A DNA stretch of 64,000 nt from Branchipolynoe longqiensis (taxonomy: Eukaryota > Annelida > Polychaeta > Phyllodocida > Polynoidae): contig CM059190.1 in NCBI GenBank assembly GCA_030323885.1, positions 81,584,709 through 81,648,708 of the forward strand. Reading direction: 5' to 3'. The position numbers and the translations under genes are program-made. Numbering within the stretch: position 1 is the first letter of the stretch; the number at the start of each line of letters is the position of its first letter. Shown here in pieces: positions 47,685 through 57,490 of this stretch. Below the pieces are notes generated by a model, which worked only from the letters and a program-made list of their open reading frames with translations, was not told where the DNA came from and searched no databases.

Positions 47685-48030
47685 TTGGTTCCCGGTCGAG
47701 TCAAAGCAATGACTTTAAAATTTATTCTTTTCGCTTCCTAGCCTGGCACTCAGCATTAATAAGATAGGGCAAGGACTGGTTAGCTCAGTGTCAGGATAAT
47801 GTGATTGAGTGGGATATCAGGTATGGAGCCGGTGGCCTGATTTCCCAGTGGGGCTGCACTATAAAGTCAACATGAGTGTGCACTGTATTAACTCGGTACC
47901 CATTCTGATATGACCTTAGATGTTGCCAGGATCTAAAACTCCCAACAACCATGAGTGTGCACTGTCACAAGTCAGTACCCGTCATGACATCACCTTAGAT
48001 GTTGCCCGGACGTAAAACTCCAACAACCAA
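47685..48030 (+). repeat. SINE-A copies, tandem body and extra tail
   Basis: Second body+tail (47,690-47,945) and a third tail (47,948-48,030) follow directly, making a head-to-tail series. Confidence 0.82.
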
Positions 48031-48093
48031 CCCACCAACGATAGCTGGTTCAATAGACGGTGATAGGAATTAGGATTCAACTGACACGATTAT

Positions 48094-48275
48094 ACCCCAG
48101 TCACACTACAGCTTGCGACCACTTTGCGAGCACCTTAGACCAAAGAACCCACACTCACCAGTGACGCCCAGACATCGGCAACCATTATTTTGGTAGCAAG
48201 GACGTCACAGGTCAGTGTCAGTTCTTTGGTCTAAGGTGGTCGCAAAGTGGGCGCCAGCTGTAGTGTGACTGGGGT
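48094..48275. mobile_element. Short TIR element with ACCCCAGTCACACTACAGC ends
   Basis: Left accccagtcacactacagct and ccttagaccaaagaac are mirrored at right (gttctttggtctaagg, agctgtagtgtgactggggt); arms ~60 bp, loop ~60 bp. Confidence 0.85.
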
Positions 48276-48324
48276 CTCAGGGACACAGTTAGAGAATAGA
48301 GCTCACCCTAAACTCTTCTTGCAG

Positions 48325-48578
48325 ACTTCGGCCGGCGACCCCAGAACCTTGTTCCCGAGGTGGACCCTATCCAGTTGTACACGGAGGAGCTGGAAGCTCT
48401 CCAGAAGCTGCTGCCCTTCCCAGAGGAGGTGGCCATGCGCCTCACTGAAGTGGAGCATGCGCTGTTCAACAGCGTGCCGCCCATGTACTACATCCGGCAC
48501 ATCACCCTCGACTTGTCGCGGACCTCGACCGCCACGCGCCACCCGAACGTGCAGGACCTCATTCAGCGCTTCAACGAG
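48325..48578 (+). CDS. PLCE1: PLCE1-like exon 6: start of CDC25/RasGEF domain
   Basis: 254 nt (phase 1 in, phase 0 out), acceptor aactcttcttgcag, donor gtgagt. LEALQKLLPFPEEVAMRLTE and the terminal IQRFNE match the human PLCE1 region LQPLIQFPEEVA...MRFNEVSSWVT in order and spacing. RasGEF domains open the nucleotide site of Ras/Rap GTPases. A TIR-type element (48,094-48,275) ends 49 bp upstream of the acceptor. Confidence 0.93.
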
Positions 48579-48940
48579 GTGAGTGACATGCGACTCAACG
48601 GGGGCATGTACTGAGGAGGTGGTGATTGTGGTGGTCGTGCCAAGTAGGTCAATGCGAGTGTGTTTTGGGAGATCTCCTTAATATGCTCGTCCTGATATGA
48701 CCTTCGATGTTGCTAGGACGTAAAACAACAGCAAACAAATAAACCCTAATATGCAAATTGTAGATAGCAAGAAATAGCGTGGCCAAAGGGGTGTGAGTGT
48801 GGAAGGTGGAGCGGGAGTCTATGGGATCGCTTTTAGATGTTGCTATGACGTAATACAAACAAACACACAAACCTTTGCTGGGTGGTTGTTGGTAGAGATG
48901 GCAGTGAACCATGATCTAGCTCTGTCGGTTTCCTCCCCAG
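48579..48940 (+). other. Intron 6 of the PLCE1-like gene
   Basis: 362 bp with two SINE-A tail fragments (48,685-48,735 and ~48,825-48,865), otherwise nothing recognised. Confidence 0.85.
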
Positions 48941-49086
48941 GTGAGCTCCTGGGTGACCCACATCATCATCACCCAGGCGACACACGAGGACCGGAAGGCC
49001 GTGCTGTCATGCATCCTGCGACTCGCCGTCAGCTGCTGGAACATGGGCAACTTCAATGCAGCCGTGGAGATTCTCAGCGGTCTCAA
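48941..49086 (+). CDS. PLCE1: PLCE1-like exon 7: RasGEF core
   Basis: 48 codons plus two bases (phase 0 in, phase 2 out), acceptor cggtttcctccccag, donor gtgagt at 49,087. VSSWVTHIIITQATHEDRKA is a conserved RasGEF block; CWNMGNFNAAVEILSGLK is the next conserved block (the N-Y/F-N-x-x-x-x-I-x-x-G-L motif of CDC25 domains). A SINE has inserted across the exon end: the 14 nt at 49,081-49,094 (exon end plus donor) recur at 49,440-49,453. Use of the distal donor would bring an immediate stop, so the proximal donor is taken. Confidence 0.95.
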
Positions 49087-49094
49087 GTGAGTAG

Positions 49095-49439
49095 TGAGTG
49101 GAGCGATACTTAGCTCAGGCGGTAGAGTGTCCACCTGTGAAACTGTCGGTTATTGGATCGATCCTTCTCAATGGATCCATTTGCAGTTTGGGTTATTTTC
49201 CATTCCAACCAGTGGTCCATCATTGGTTTGTCAAAGGTTGTGGTATGTGCTGTCCTGCCTGTGGGAAAGTGCATATAAAAGACCTTGCTGTTTATTGGAA
49301 AGAGTAGCCTATGTGGTGACAGTGGGTTTCCTCCAAAGAAATATGTCAGAATGACCATATGTTTGACGTCCAATAGCCAATGATGAACATCAATGTGCTC
49401 TAGAGACGTTGTTAAATAAATGAAGCTTTACTTTTCATT
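49095..49439 (+). repeat. SINE-C copy, reference for the family
   Basis: tRNA-like head (cttagctcaggcggtagagt, tattggatcgatcc), body with aaaggttgtggtatgtgctg and gcatataaaagaccttgctg, and 3' end caatgtgctctagagacgtt-gttaaataaa. It resembles a SINE I associate with molluscs and other marine invertebrates. Target duplication tctcaagtgagtag on both sides. Confidence 0.9.
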
Positions 49440-49924
49440 TCTCAAGTGAGTAGCGTGCACCTGCCGGCTTATGCTGCTGTCGGTGCACGTGGTCAAAACT
49501 GGTAGTAGTGACTGGGGTGGCAGTTGAGTGAACAGTTGAACTGTACACAGTTAATTTTAATGGCTGTCTTAATGTGTGTATAAGATCAAAATCACAAAGT
49601 GAAAGAAAAATCAACTCTGATGTATGCACAACATATTAACGTTCATATGAATATAGATTTTGCTATTATTTGGAATATTTTCTTCTATTATTTCCAATGT
49701 TTTCACTTTTGGTGTCCATGTCACAAAAGTGATCCCATTGATGTGGGTTCAAATCCCACACTAGGCGCAATGTTCCCATGGTTTGCATCACCCCAAGCGA
49801 CATAAGCTATATTATAAATATTATCAGAAAATTCAATTCGCCATTTTGCCTCATCAGGTCACATTGACACTGAAAATACAAAAAGAAAAATATGCCCACA
49901 TACTCGTGTCATCATCTGTCTGTT

Positions 49925-50275
49925 ACCGGGCGCAGTGGCCGAATCGGTAGCGTGCTGGCCTCACCTACGGAACGTCGGGAGCTTGGTTCCCGGTCGAGTC
50001 AGCCCAATGTCTTATCAAATTTATACTTGTCACTTCCTAGCCTGGCGCCCGGCATTAATTAATAGGATAGGGCAAGAACTGGTTAGCTCAGTGTCAGGAT
50101 AATGTGATTGAGTGGGATATCGGGTCATGGTGGCAGTAACCTGATTTCCCAGTGGGGCAGCACTGTAAAGTTGCCTGAGGGTGCACCATGAGTGGGCACT
50201 GTCGCAAGTCGGTACCGGTCATGATATGACCTTATATGTTGCCAGGACCTTAAACTCCAACAACGAACCAACCAA
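49925..50275 (+). repeat. SINE-A copy, reference for the family
   Basis: Full layout: tRNA-like head with A-box (gcagtggccgaatcggtagc) and B-box region (ggttcccggtcgagtc); body cttcctagcctggcgcccgg ... ggttagctcagtgtcaggat; conserved 3' part agtggggcagcact...gtcgcaagtcggtaccggtc and tail tatgaccttatatgttgcca followed by short CAA-rich end. More than 25 copies or fragments occur in this window. Confidence 0.9.
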
Positions 50276-50306
50276 TCATCTTTTCTTCTTTCTGTCTCTT
50301 GCGCAG

Positions 50307-50556
50307 GTCCGAGAAGTTAAAGCCCTTCTGGCTCTCGCTATCAGACGAGGACCTCAGCGGCCTGGACGCCCTCAGCTCGGCGCTGTTGTCATGGGAACCA
50401 ACGACTGCGTATCGCTCCGCCATCACCAAGGCACTCGACCTGCCGCGGTGCAAAGTAGTTCCGTTTTTTGGCGGCTTCCTGCGCGATCTGCGCATGATTC
50501 TGGCAGGTGTGCCATCTGTGATCGTAGTGCCCTCTGGCGACCCGCAACAACTGGAG
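50307..50556 (+). CDS. PLCE1: PLCE1-like exon 8: RasGEF core
   Basis: 250 nt (phase 2 in, phase 0 out), acceptor ctgtctcttgcgcag, donor gtaaag. SEKLKPFW continues the GLK of exon 7; human PLCE1 has GLRSRK at this point. LDLPRCKVVPFFGGFLRDLR matches the conserved CxVPFxGxFLxDL block that follows the helical hairpin in CDC25 domains. A full SINE (49,925-50,275) ends ~30 bp before the acceptor. Confidence 0.95.
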
Positions 50557-50689
50557 GTAAAGTCGCGAGGGAACTCGCTTATAGACCTATTTCATGTGAC
50601 GTCAGCACGGGTATCTAGGTCAGTGCGCATGCCTTTTGGCTGCAGGATGACATTCTGTCACACTGCACAATGGCTATGAGCAATCTTCA

Positions 50690-51250
50690 TTGAGAACAAG
50701 TGAAATATCTCTAGAACCACACCACCTAGACACAAACCGTGTGGTACACATATAGAAAACATATTCAACAAATAGATTATATTAAATTCATAAGGCTATG
50801 GTTCTTCATTTCTATTAATTTTGAATAAAATAAACATTTTGCACTGCACATGCCGGCAAACTCAATGCATTGTCAATGGCCCTGAGCAATCTTGAATTAT
50901 ATTCATACAGAAAAAGTGAAATATCTATAAAACCACACCACCTCGAGATAAACCGCTTGGTACACATATAGAAAACATGTTCAACGAATAGATTATATTA
51001 AATTTATAAGGTTAGGATTCTGCATTTCTATTAATTTTGAATAAAATAAACGTTTTGCAATGCGCATATCGGCAAGGCGACCCGGTGGCCCTGAACATGG
51101 TGAGACAAGGCGACCCGGTGGCCTTGTCTTCTTCCATTGTCTTCTTCCTTTTCGCGCATCATATTAAATTCATAAGGTTAGGGTTCTGCATTTCTATTAA
51201 TTTTGAATAAAATAAACGTTTTGCACGGCGCGTACCGGCAAACTCAATGG
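50690..51250. repeat. ~240-bp tandem repeat, about 2.3 copies
   Basis: gtgaaatatctctagaacca ... ttctattaattttgaataaa repeated at ~50,695, ~50,910 and partly ~51,150; related sequence at 20,510-20,640. Confidence 0.75.
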
Positions 51251-51646
51251 TAGTGTGCCTTCGTTCTGCAGCCAACCTGCACGCGCATACACGATGTTAG
51301 TAAACATTGAAATAGGTCTATTGCTGCCTATTCCGATGAAAGTCTCATATTTTTTAAACGCAAAGCATTTACCCTACATTTTCTCCTCCAGTTCCAACTC
51401 AAATACTGGTGCAGTTATTGAACATATGTGTTGCCGTAGAGATGGAATATTAGGTCAATTTACTAGACATTATCTCTTGTGAGGACTCCAGGATCTGTAC
51501 GGGGCCTAGAAAAGCCTTGAAAAGCCTTGAATTTAACCTATTTTGGGTAACGAATCTTGAAAAGCATTGAGTTCCATTAAACTGTCCCCACTGATCTAAA
51601 TTAGTCTGAAATCACCATTCGCCATTCTTTTTGTTTTTGTCTCAAT

Positions 51647-52000
51647 TTAAAGCTGCATAGTCTGATGAAATATCAAATTTTCAAAACCAAATCAATTATC
51701 TAGATTTGCTTCTACATATCTAACTTAAATACTGATGTAACTTATTAAGCATTTGTTTCTGCGTGGAAGGCAATACTGAGTCAATTTAACAGAATCTGTT
51801 ACTGCAGAAGTCTATGCTGTCAGAGTTTTGCCAAGCTTGCCAAAACTAATTTTCCATGTTTGCACTCAAAATATCTCAAAGTTTACCATTTAAAATAAAA
51901 GTAACTTTGAACTAATGTAAAGTAGATACTAGTGATCGATCTCATGTATTTATCTCAGAAAAAATACAGAAATTCAAAACCATCGGACTATGCAACATTA
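51647..52000. mobile_element. MITE with GCATAGTCCGATG inverted ends
   Basis: tttaaagctgcatagtctga at left, ccatcggactatgcaacatt at right. Confidence 0.82.
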
Positions 52001-52449
52001 AATCCAAATGAAAATAGTCTTGAATTCCTATCAAAAACAGCCTTGAAATAGCCTTGAATTCCATATCTTGATATGTGTATGTACCCTGGGAATCTGACCA
52101 CATATTGATGGGCATGCCAAGATTAATTTAGCATATTTTCCACTTAAGATAACTCCAAAATTAATACATTAAAATAAGTCATTTAAAAATAAAGTAGGTT
52201 ATAATGAGCATGCTTTTATATAATTATATATATTAAAAAATATATATCTCTAGTAGAAAGTCAAAATCATTGGTTCATGCTATTTTACTTTGTTTGAGAT
52301 TTATGCTAGGAGGTCGAGAATTAGATTAAGTTGGGAATGTCTAGGGTAAGTTGTGCAGGAATAGGGTAAGCTGGGGAATTCTGGCTTGAAGATGTAGGGT
52401 TCTAAATTAACTTATGCAATATTACATTGTTTTGTGGAGGTCAAGATAA

Positions 52450-52665
52450 TGTTTTGGAAAACTATGTTAAGTTGTAGAGTACTACATTTAGTTATGCAGC
52501 ATGATGTTATGTTCTGGAATACTAGCTTAAGCTGTAGAGTACTATGTTTAGTTGTAGCACACAACGTTATGTTCTGGGCTACTAGCTTAAGCTGTAGAGT
52601 AATATGTTTAGTTGTGGTGTACAAGGTAATGTTCTAGAATACTAGGTTCAATTGTGCAATCTGAA
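52450..52665. repeat. 60-bp tandem repeat, ~3.5 copies
   Basis: gttctggaatactagcttaa-gctgtagagtactatgttta units at exact 60-nt spacing. Confidence 0.88.
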
Positions 52666-52826
52666 CTTAAGGTTTCCTACACTACTAAATTGTACGGGAC
52701 TAGATCAAGTTGTATAATACTACATGAACATTAATCTGTTACTGACAACGTTAGTTCCTGCCACTGCCGTCAGAGGGCAGTCAAATTGGACCTGGAAATA
52801 TTCTAAGACCTCACCGCCTCTTGCAG

Positions 52827-52996
52827 TTTGTCTCAGATTTCAATGGCGAAGACCGGTTCATGACGCGTATAGGGGTCGGCGGGCTCATCAACCTCGAGAA
52901 GATTTCCCAAGCGCATGTCGTCCTCAATGACATCCACCTCTTCCAGCAGGACTCCGCCATCAAGCAGAAGGTGGCTGAGCAGGAGTCGGGAGAAAG
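52827..52996 (+). CDS. PLCE1: PLCE1-like exon 9: end of RasGEF domain
   Basis: 170 nt (phase 0 in, phase 2 out), acceptor caccgcctcttgcag, donor gtgggt. FVSDFNGEDRFMTRIGVGGL aligns with human [20 protein letters not shown]. The remainder (NDIHLFQQDSAIKQKVAEQE) matches the terminal helix of the domain. A LINE 3' fragment begins ~60 bp after the donor. Confidence 0.93.
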
Positions 52997-53054
52997 GTGG
53001 GTGGTGATAGCCGAAGGACTGCGGGATAGCGTCTGGCGCTGCGAGGTTCAATTG

Positions 53055-53545
53055 ATTGGTTGATTGATGGTTTTTAATGCCGTGTCGGCAGTAAGGGCCG
53101 ATATTCATGTCGAAAAGTTTGTGGCGTTTATTCTGTCAGTTTTGTTCATCACATTTAGGTTTACGTTGAAATTTACACAGAAAGGAGCTTATGTGGTTAG
53201 TCATAATGTCGGAGATGCATAATGCAGTGTATAAGAACTTTGGTGGACAAGGTGAATTTTTGCTCACTTCCCCATCCCTTCCCAATAGTTACCATATCAA
53301 TACTTCCCCCCCTATTACATGAATCTAAATAAGCAACAAGACTAGTAATAACTGGTTGAGAACAATGACTCAAGCTCGTCAAATACTATCAGCCTACTGT
53401 TTATATTTGATTGAGCAAAGTTTCACGGTGAATGGGGCCGATAACCAGGAACGCGCTCACACATGAGCCGCTCACTATGAGGTTTGCCTACTCAGTGACA
53501 AACCAAGTGTGCCCAGGCCACCTCAACATGCTGAGCTACCTAACA
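53055..53545 (-). mobile_element. LINE 3' end fragment
   Basis: Starts with attgattggttgattgatgg and taatgccgtgtcggcagtaa, matching the 3' end at 33,926 (tgattgattg...gccgtgtcggcag). The right border is uncertain. Confidence 0.55.
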
Positions 53546-53752
53546 TAGATGCTTATGGGTTACTCCGATAAATAATATTGATATAATCTGTTGTATTATA
53601 TACCACAATAATTGATTTTGCAATACCTCCCCTTATATAATATTTTTACTCTCAGCTGGTTTGCCTCGTTGTACCGACACTTATAGAAGAGGTTTGAATG
53701 GTAAAACACACGCAAGTCTTGCCTATCAACTGATAGTTGTATATATATATAC

Positions 53753-53906
53753 ACCGTATTCTCGCGGGTTAACGCCCATGTGTGGGTTAACACCTACCCA
53801 CTCTTGGCCAATATTTCATAACGCCCAGGTGTGGGTAAACACCCAACCCCCAATTCACTGATTTGCCAATTTAAACGACCAGGGCGTTAACCCGCGAGAA
53901 TACGGT
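53753..53906. mobile_element. MITE with perfect 25-bp inverted ends
   Basis: accgtattctcgcgggttaa-cgccc at 53,753-53,777 is exactly mirrored at 53,882-53,906; TA-rich flanks; inside has gtgtgggttaacacc-type subrepeats. Confidence 0.92.
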
Positions 53907-53967
53907 ATATACCAAGGTGAAAATACCCAAATATGTCATCTACCCCAAAAATGTTGTCTACCCAAAG

Positions 53968-54733
53968 ATGCCTTGTCTTTGACAGTGACTGCGAGGACAA
54001 CGAAGACCCCATCTCTCCACATGTGGACAGCGACTACGAACTGGACCAGGACTCGTATGAGCCGATAGAGCCGGTCACGCCGAACCCGAAGCGCGCGCTG
54101 CCCATCGTGACGACGAAGCTGTCGCGGGTGCACCTGAACGACCTACAATGCCTACACCACGGCTGCACAGCGGTGCGCTGGGAGGCGAGCACCTCGCACT
54201 CATCCATCTGCTTTCTGCGACTCGAAGTGGACAACGCGACGCTGTCCTGGTGCAAGCCGCAGTGGAGCGCCCTGCGCGGGAACACCGCCACCGCAGTGCC
54301 TGACTACATCTTCACCGACAAGTTTGACATCCCCGGCCTGCCGAACAAGTATGGGGGCGCGCTGCCCCTCCTCGATGACTTCGAGGAGGGCCACATCGAC
54401 CTGAGCCTCATCAAGAGCGTGCTGCTGGGTGAGTCGAGCAGTGCTGACCTGGCGGTCGTCTCCAAGCGCCATGGGCTGGAAGACCTCAGCAAGAAAAACT
54501 GTGTGTCCTTCCTCTTCGGCGCCAACATCGCCGAGAACCGCCTGCTGGAGTTTGTGCTGCCCTCTGCCGTCGCCAGGGTGTGGTTCCGCGGTCTGCGCCG
54601 CCTGGTGAGAGCCTCGGTCTGCCTAAGGAGGCGCCACACTGACCGCCGGATGACCTGGCTCAAGGAGCAGTACATGACCCTAGTGTACGAGAGCGAGAAG
54701 CAGCACGGACCGCTACTGGCCGATGCCATTAAG
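53968..54733 (+). CDS. PLCE1: PLCE1-like exon 10: acidic linker and PH-like domain
   Basis: 766 nt (255 codons plus one base), the largest exon here; phase 2 in, phase 0 out; donor gtacac. The start was chosen at the AG at 53,966-53,967, since only one base then completes the Arg codon from exon 9; its pyrimidine tract is weak, so the acceptor is the least secure in the model. It opens with an acidic stretch (FDSDCEDNED) like the DLLDSDND linker of human PLCE1. It goes on with ICFLRLEVDNATLSWCKP (human CFLQLQPDNSTLTWVKP), FLFGANIAENRLLEFVLPSA (human LLYGLQTTDNRLLHFVAP) and MTWLKEQYMTLVYE. This is the PH-like domain between RasGEF and EF hands. High GC content contrasts with the AT-rich flanks. 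Confidence 0.92.
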
Positions 54734-55225
54734 GTACACAGCTCTCTCTTTTCTTATTTGATCTTTTTTTAATTCTTTTTTTAATCTAATGATTACATTT
54801 TTTTTTTTTAATTGTTATTAAAAAAACATTTACCCAAATTATTTTATAATTTTTTTTTTTTTATTGATTAAAACAAATTATTTAAAGAAATTAATTAAAG
54901 AAATCAATTAACAAGATTATCTAACAACGTAAATATATTTAAGGAATTATTTGAAAATTAATTTATTAAAAATTTGATATATTTTTGTCACCACATTTTT
55001 TTAATTTAGTTTTAAATTTAGTTGTTTACATTAATTGATTACGTAGGGTTAATTTGTTTTAAAAAATTGATAAATTTTTGTCATTATATTTTTTTAATAT
55101 TTATTTTCAAATTTTGTTTCTATACATTAATTGATTAATCAGGGTAAATTTAGATCGCAGACAATTGTTTTGTATCATTCCACTGCTCCTTGCCCTATCC
55201 CCATAATGTCTTTTGTTGAACTAAT

Positions 55226-56107
55226 TTAAAGTTGCATAGTCCAATGGTTTTGAGATTGTCATTTTCGGAGATAACTAACTATATTAGGCTGATCGCTTTG
55301 ATCTACCTTAGTTTATCATGAAGTCACTAACTTTAGAGACATTTGATGTGTAATTATTAATTTTGTCAAAACGTTGGGGCTTTAGCAGTAACAGGTTCTC
55401 TTAAATCTATTTAGTATGCTCTTAAGTTATAGGTAACAACAAATACTTAATAAGTGCAGTAGTGTCTAAAGCCGTGTTTACACGAGTGAGTTAAAATGCC
55501 TCAAATAATGCGCCTTGCCTAGTTCGTCTTACATTCGCCGTGTAAACGCGACTCTGAGGCGGATTAGGGCTGAATCGATTCATATTATTCGCTTTATATA
55601 AACCGCCTCGCGAGGTAGTTTATATAAAGCGAACTAGCTTAAGCACGTCACACGCATGCGCAGTCGAGACCTGAGTTTGTTGATTTTCCAGTTGAACAAA
55701 AGCGCATATTATAGAATTTAGTCTATGAAACCGCTAGCTGCGCGCAGATATTTTTTTCATCATTTATTTTTAGGTTTTCACTACCCAGCCGAAGTGTTGA
55801 CCGTTCCAAAACAATATGATTCAGTCCATACATATCTAGGTCGAACCCACACTCTCTCGTGGCGACGTCGACTAACCGAAACTGGCACTGGTTAGTCTGG
55901 ACTTGCTCATGCGCAGATATCGATTTCCGCCTTCAAACTCAGTGCGTGTAAACGCGCCACTACTTCGCCTCATATAATTCGCTTTGTCTAGTTCGGCTTA
56001 CAATTGCCCGTGTAAACACGCCATAAGTTGAATATCTAGGTTCAAATCTAGATAAGTATTTTGCTTTCGAAAATTTGATGTTTTTATCGGACTATGCAAC
56101 CGTAAAC
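55226..56107. mobile_element. GCATAGTCCGATG MITE split by a Harbinger-like MITE
   Basis: Left part to 55,469 and right part from 56,027 join to the usual family sequence (gtgtctaa|gttgaatatctagg). Confidence 0.82.
55470..56023. mobile_element. PIF/Harbinger-like MITE
   Basis: Ends agccgtgtttacacgag and, inverted, tggcgtgtttacacgggc; TAA at 55,467-55,469 and 56,024-56,026. A 3-bp TWA target duplication and GTGTTTACAC-type ends are typical of this superfamily. Confidence 0.78.
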
Positions 56108-56115
56108 GTGTACCA

Positions 56116-56772
56116 CAGGACTAGGTGGTCTAATCGGTAGAGCGCAAGGTTCCCATGCGGAAGGTCAGGAGTCAGATTCCCGTTTGAATCAAGCCAATAA
56201 CTTAATAAATTTATACTTGTCGCTACCTAGCCTCGCGCTCTGCATTATTAGGAGAGGACATGGACTGGTTAGCTTAGTGTCAGGATATTGTGGCTGAGAG
56301 GGATATCAGGTTATGGTGCAGGTCATTTTGCCAGTGGCTAGGTCTCTCAGTGTGGCAGCACTATAAAGTCACCATGAGTGCACACTGGCACAAGTCGGTA
56401 CCCGTCCTGATATGACCTTAGATTTGTTCTTGCTTGTTGTTGTTTTGCATCCTAACAACATCTAAGGTCATATCAGGACGGGTACCGACTTGTGACAGTG
56501 CGCACTCATGGTGACTTTATAGTGCTGTCCCACTGGGCGATCAGGGCCCCCGGCAACCCGACCATGATCCGATATAGTACACATTCACATTATCCTGATA
56601 CTGTTCGAACCAGTCCTTGTGCTATCCTAGTAATGCCGAGTGCCAGGCCTGTATCAACAAGTACCAATTTTATAAGTCATTCGTTTGACTCGGCTGGGAC
56701 GATTCGAACTCCCAAACCTCCACACGGGAAGCCTGCGCCTCTACCGATTTAGACACCGAGTAACAAACTTAC
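56116..56772. repeat. Inverted SINE-A pair
   Basis: Plus-strand copy 56,116-56,430 and minus-strand copy ~56,437-56,765, tail to tail, bracketed by acgtgtacca at 56,106-56,115 and 56,773-56,782. Confidence 0.88.
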
Positions 56773-56795
56773 ACGTGTACCAATGTTGACACTAG

Positions 56796-56942
56796 ACGTT
56801 CGGCGGCCGGAAGTGGCACGTGCACGGCTCGATCACCCCCAACACCACCGTCAACCAGCCGACGGCATTCAAGCGGCAGAACAGCGTCATGGGCGGCCGG
56901 AACAACCGGCGGCGCACGGCCAGCCACGCGCCGGCACACAAG
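56796..56942 (+). CDS. PLCE1: PLCE1-like exon 11: basic linker
   Basis: 49 codons, phase 0/0, acceptor aatgttgacactag, donor gtaagc. It starts TFGGRKW, equivalent to LFGGRRW in human PLCE1 just after the PH-like domain. The rest is a Thr/Asn/Arg-rich linker including GGRNNRRRTASHAPAHK; RRRTAS resembles a basophilic kinase site. The 3' end and donor are repeated at 57,491-57,537 beyond a ~510-bp insert. The acceptor sits 13 nt downstream of a direct repeat that closes an inverted SINE pair. Confidence 0.88.
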
Positions 56943-56979
56943 GTAAGCACCCCTGTCACAGTGTCAGCCACACGCCGGT

Positions 56980-57490
56980 GTAACGATTTCAATTTACCCC
57001 CTTTCCAAGTTCCCCCCCCCCCCCGGGAATCTGAAAACGTTTTTTAAATCCCTCCCGTGAAATTGAAAACGTTTTCAGATTCCCGAGATGGAAATTAAAA
57101 ACAGTTTTCAGATTCCTCCCCGTATTTTCAAATTCCCCCCTCCGTGAATTTAAAATTGTTTAAATTAACTTTAAAACAACGTTTTAAAATTCAGACCTAT
57201 AATATTTTGTTCCTAGCCATCTTGGAGACTTTGTGTGTCATTTGGGGTGAAATATGTTTTGTTGTACTAGTAATAATTTCCATTATGCTATTCTCTGTGT
57301 ATTATTATATTTGTCATGAAAAATAACAAAAAATATCAACAATAAAGAAAATTCTCCCAAAATGGGGGGAGGGAAAGTTAAAACGAGGGAGGGAAAACAA
57401 AAACATTTTCAAATTCCCGTGGGATGAATTTGAAAACGTTTTCAAGTTCCCGTTGGGGAACTTCAATATGGGGGGAATTTTAAATCTTTA
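56980..57490. mobile_element. Inverted-repeat element between two copies of exon 11 end
   Basis: Ends gtaacgatttcaatttaccc and, inverted, gtaaagatttaaaattcccc; interior repeats of gaaaacgttttcagattccc in both polarities. Confidence 0.65.

Larger units (their letters stand above)
47266..48324 (+). other. Intron 5 of the PLCE1-like gene
   Basis: Almost entirely SINE-A copies and one TIR element; no coding signal. Confidence 0.85.
49087..50306 (+). other. Intron 7 of the PLCE1-like gene
   Basis: Holds SINE-C, a SINE-D fragment (~49,720-49,800) and a full SINE-A. 49,455-49,720 shows nothing. Confidence 0.85.
50557..52826 (+). other. Intron 8 of the PLCE1-like gene
   Basis: Contains a ~240-bp tandem duplication, a MITE and a 60-bp tandem repeat; 51,260-51,640 shows nothing clear. 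Confidence 0.85.
52997..53967 (+). other. Intron 9 of the PLCE1-like gene
   Basis: LINE 3' fragment and a perfect-TIR MITE; no coding signal. Confidence 0.85.
54734..56795 (+). other. Intron 10 of the PLCE1-like gene
   Basis: T/A-rich start (54,760-55,150, nothing else seen), then nested MITEs and an inverted SINE-A pair up to the exon 11 acceptor. Confidence 0.85.

Noticed and set aside
54304..54729. 141-codon minus-strand frame opposite exon 10
   Set aside because: Antisense shadow of the GC-rich PLCE1 exon, whose plus-strand translation matches the family.
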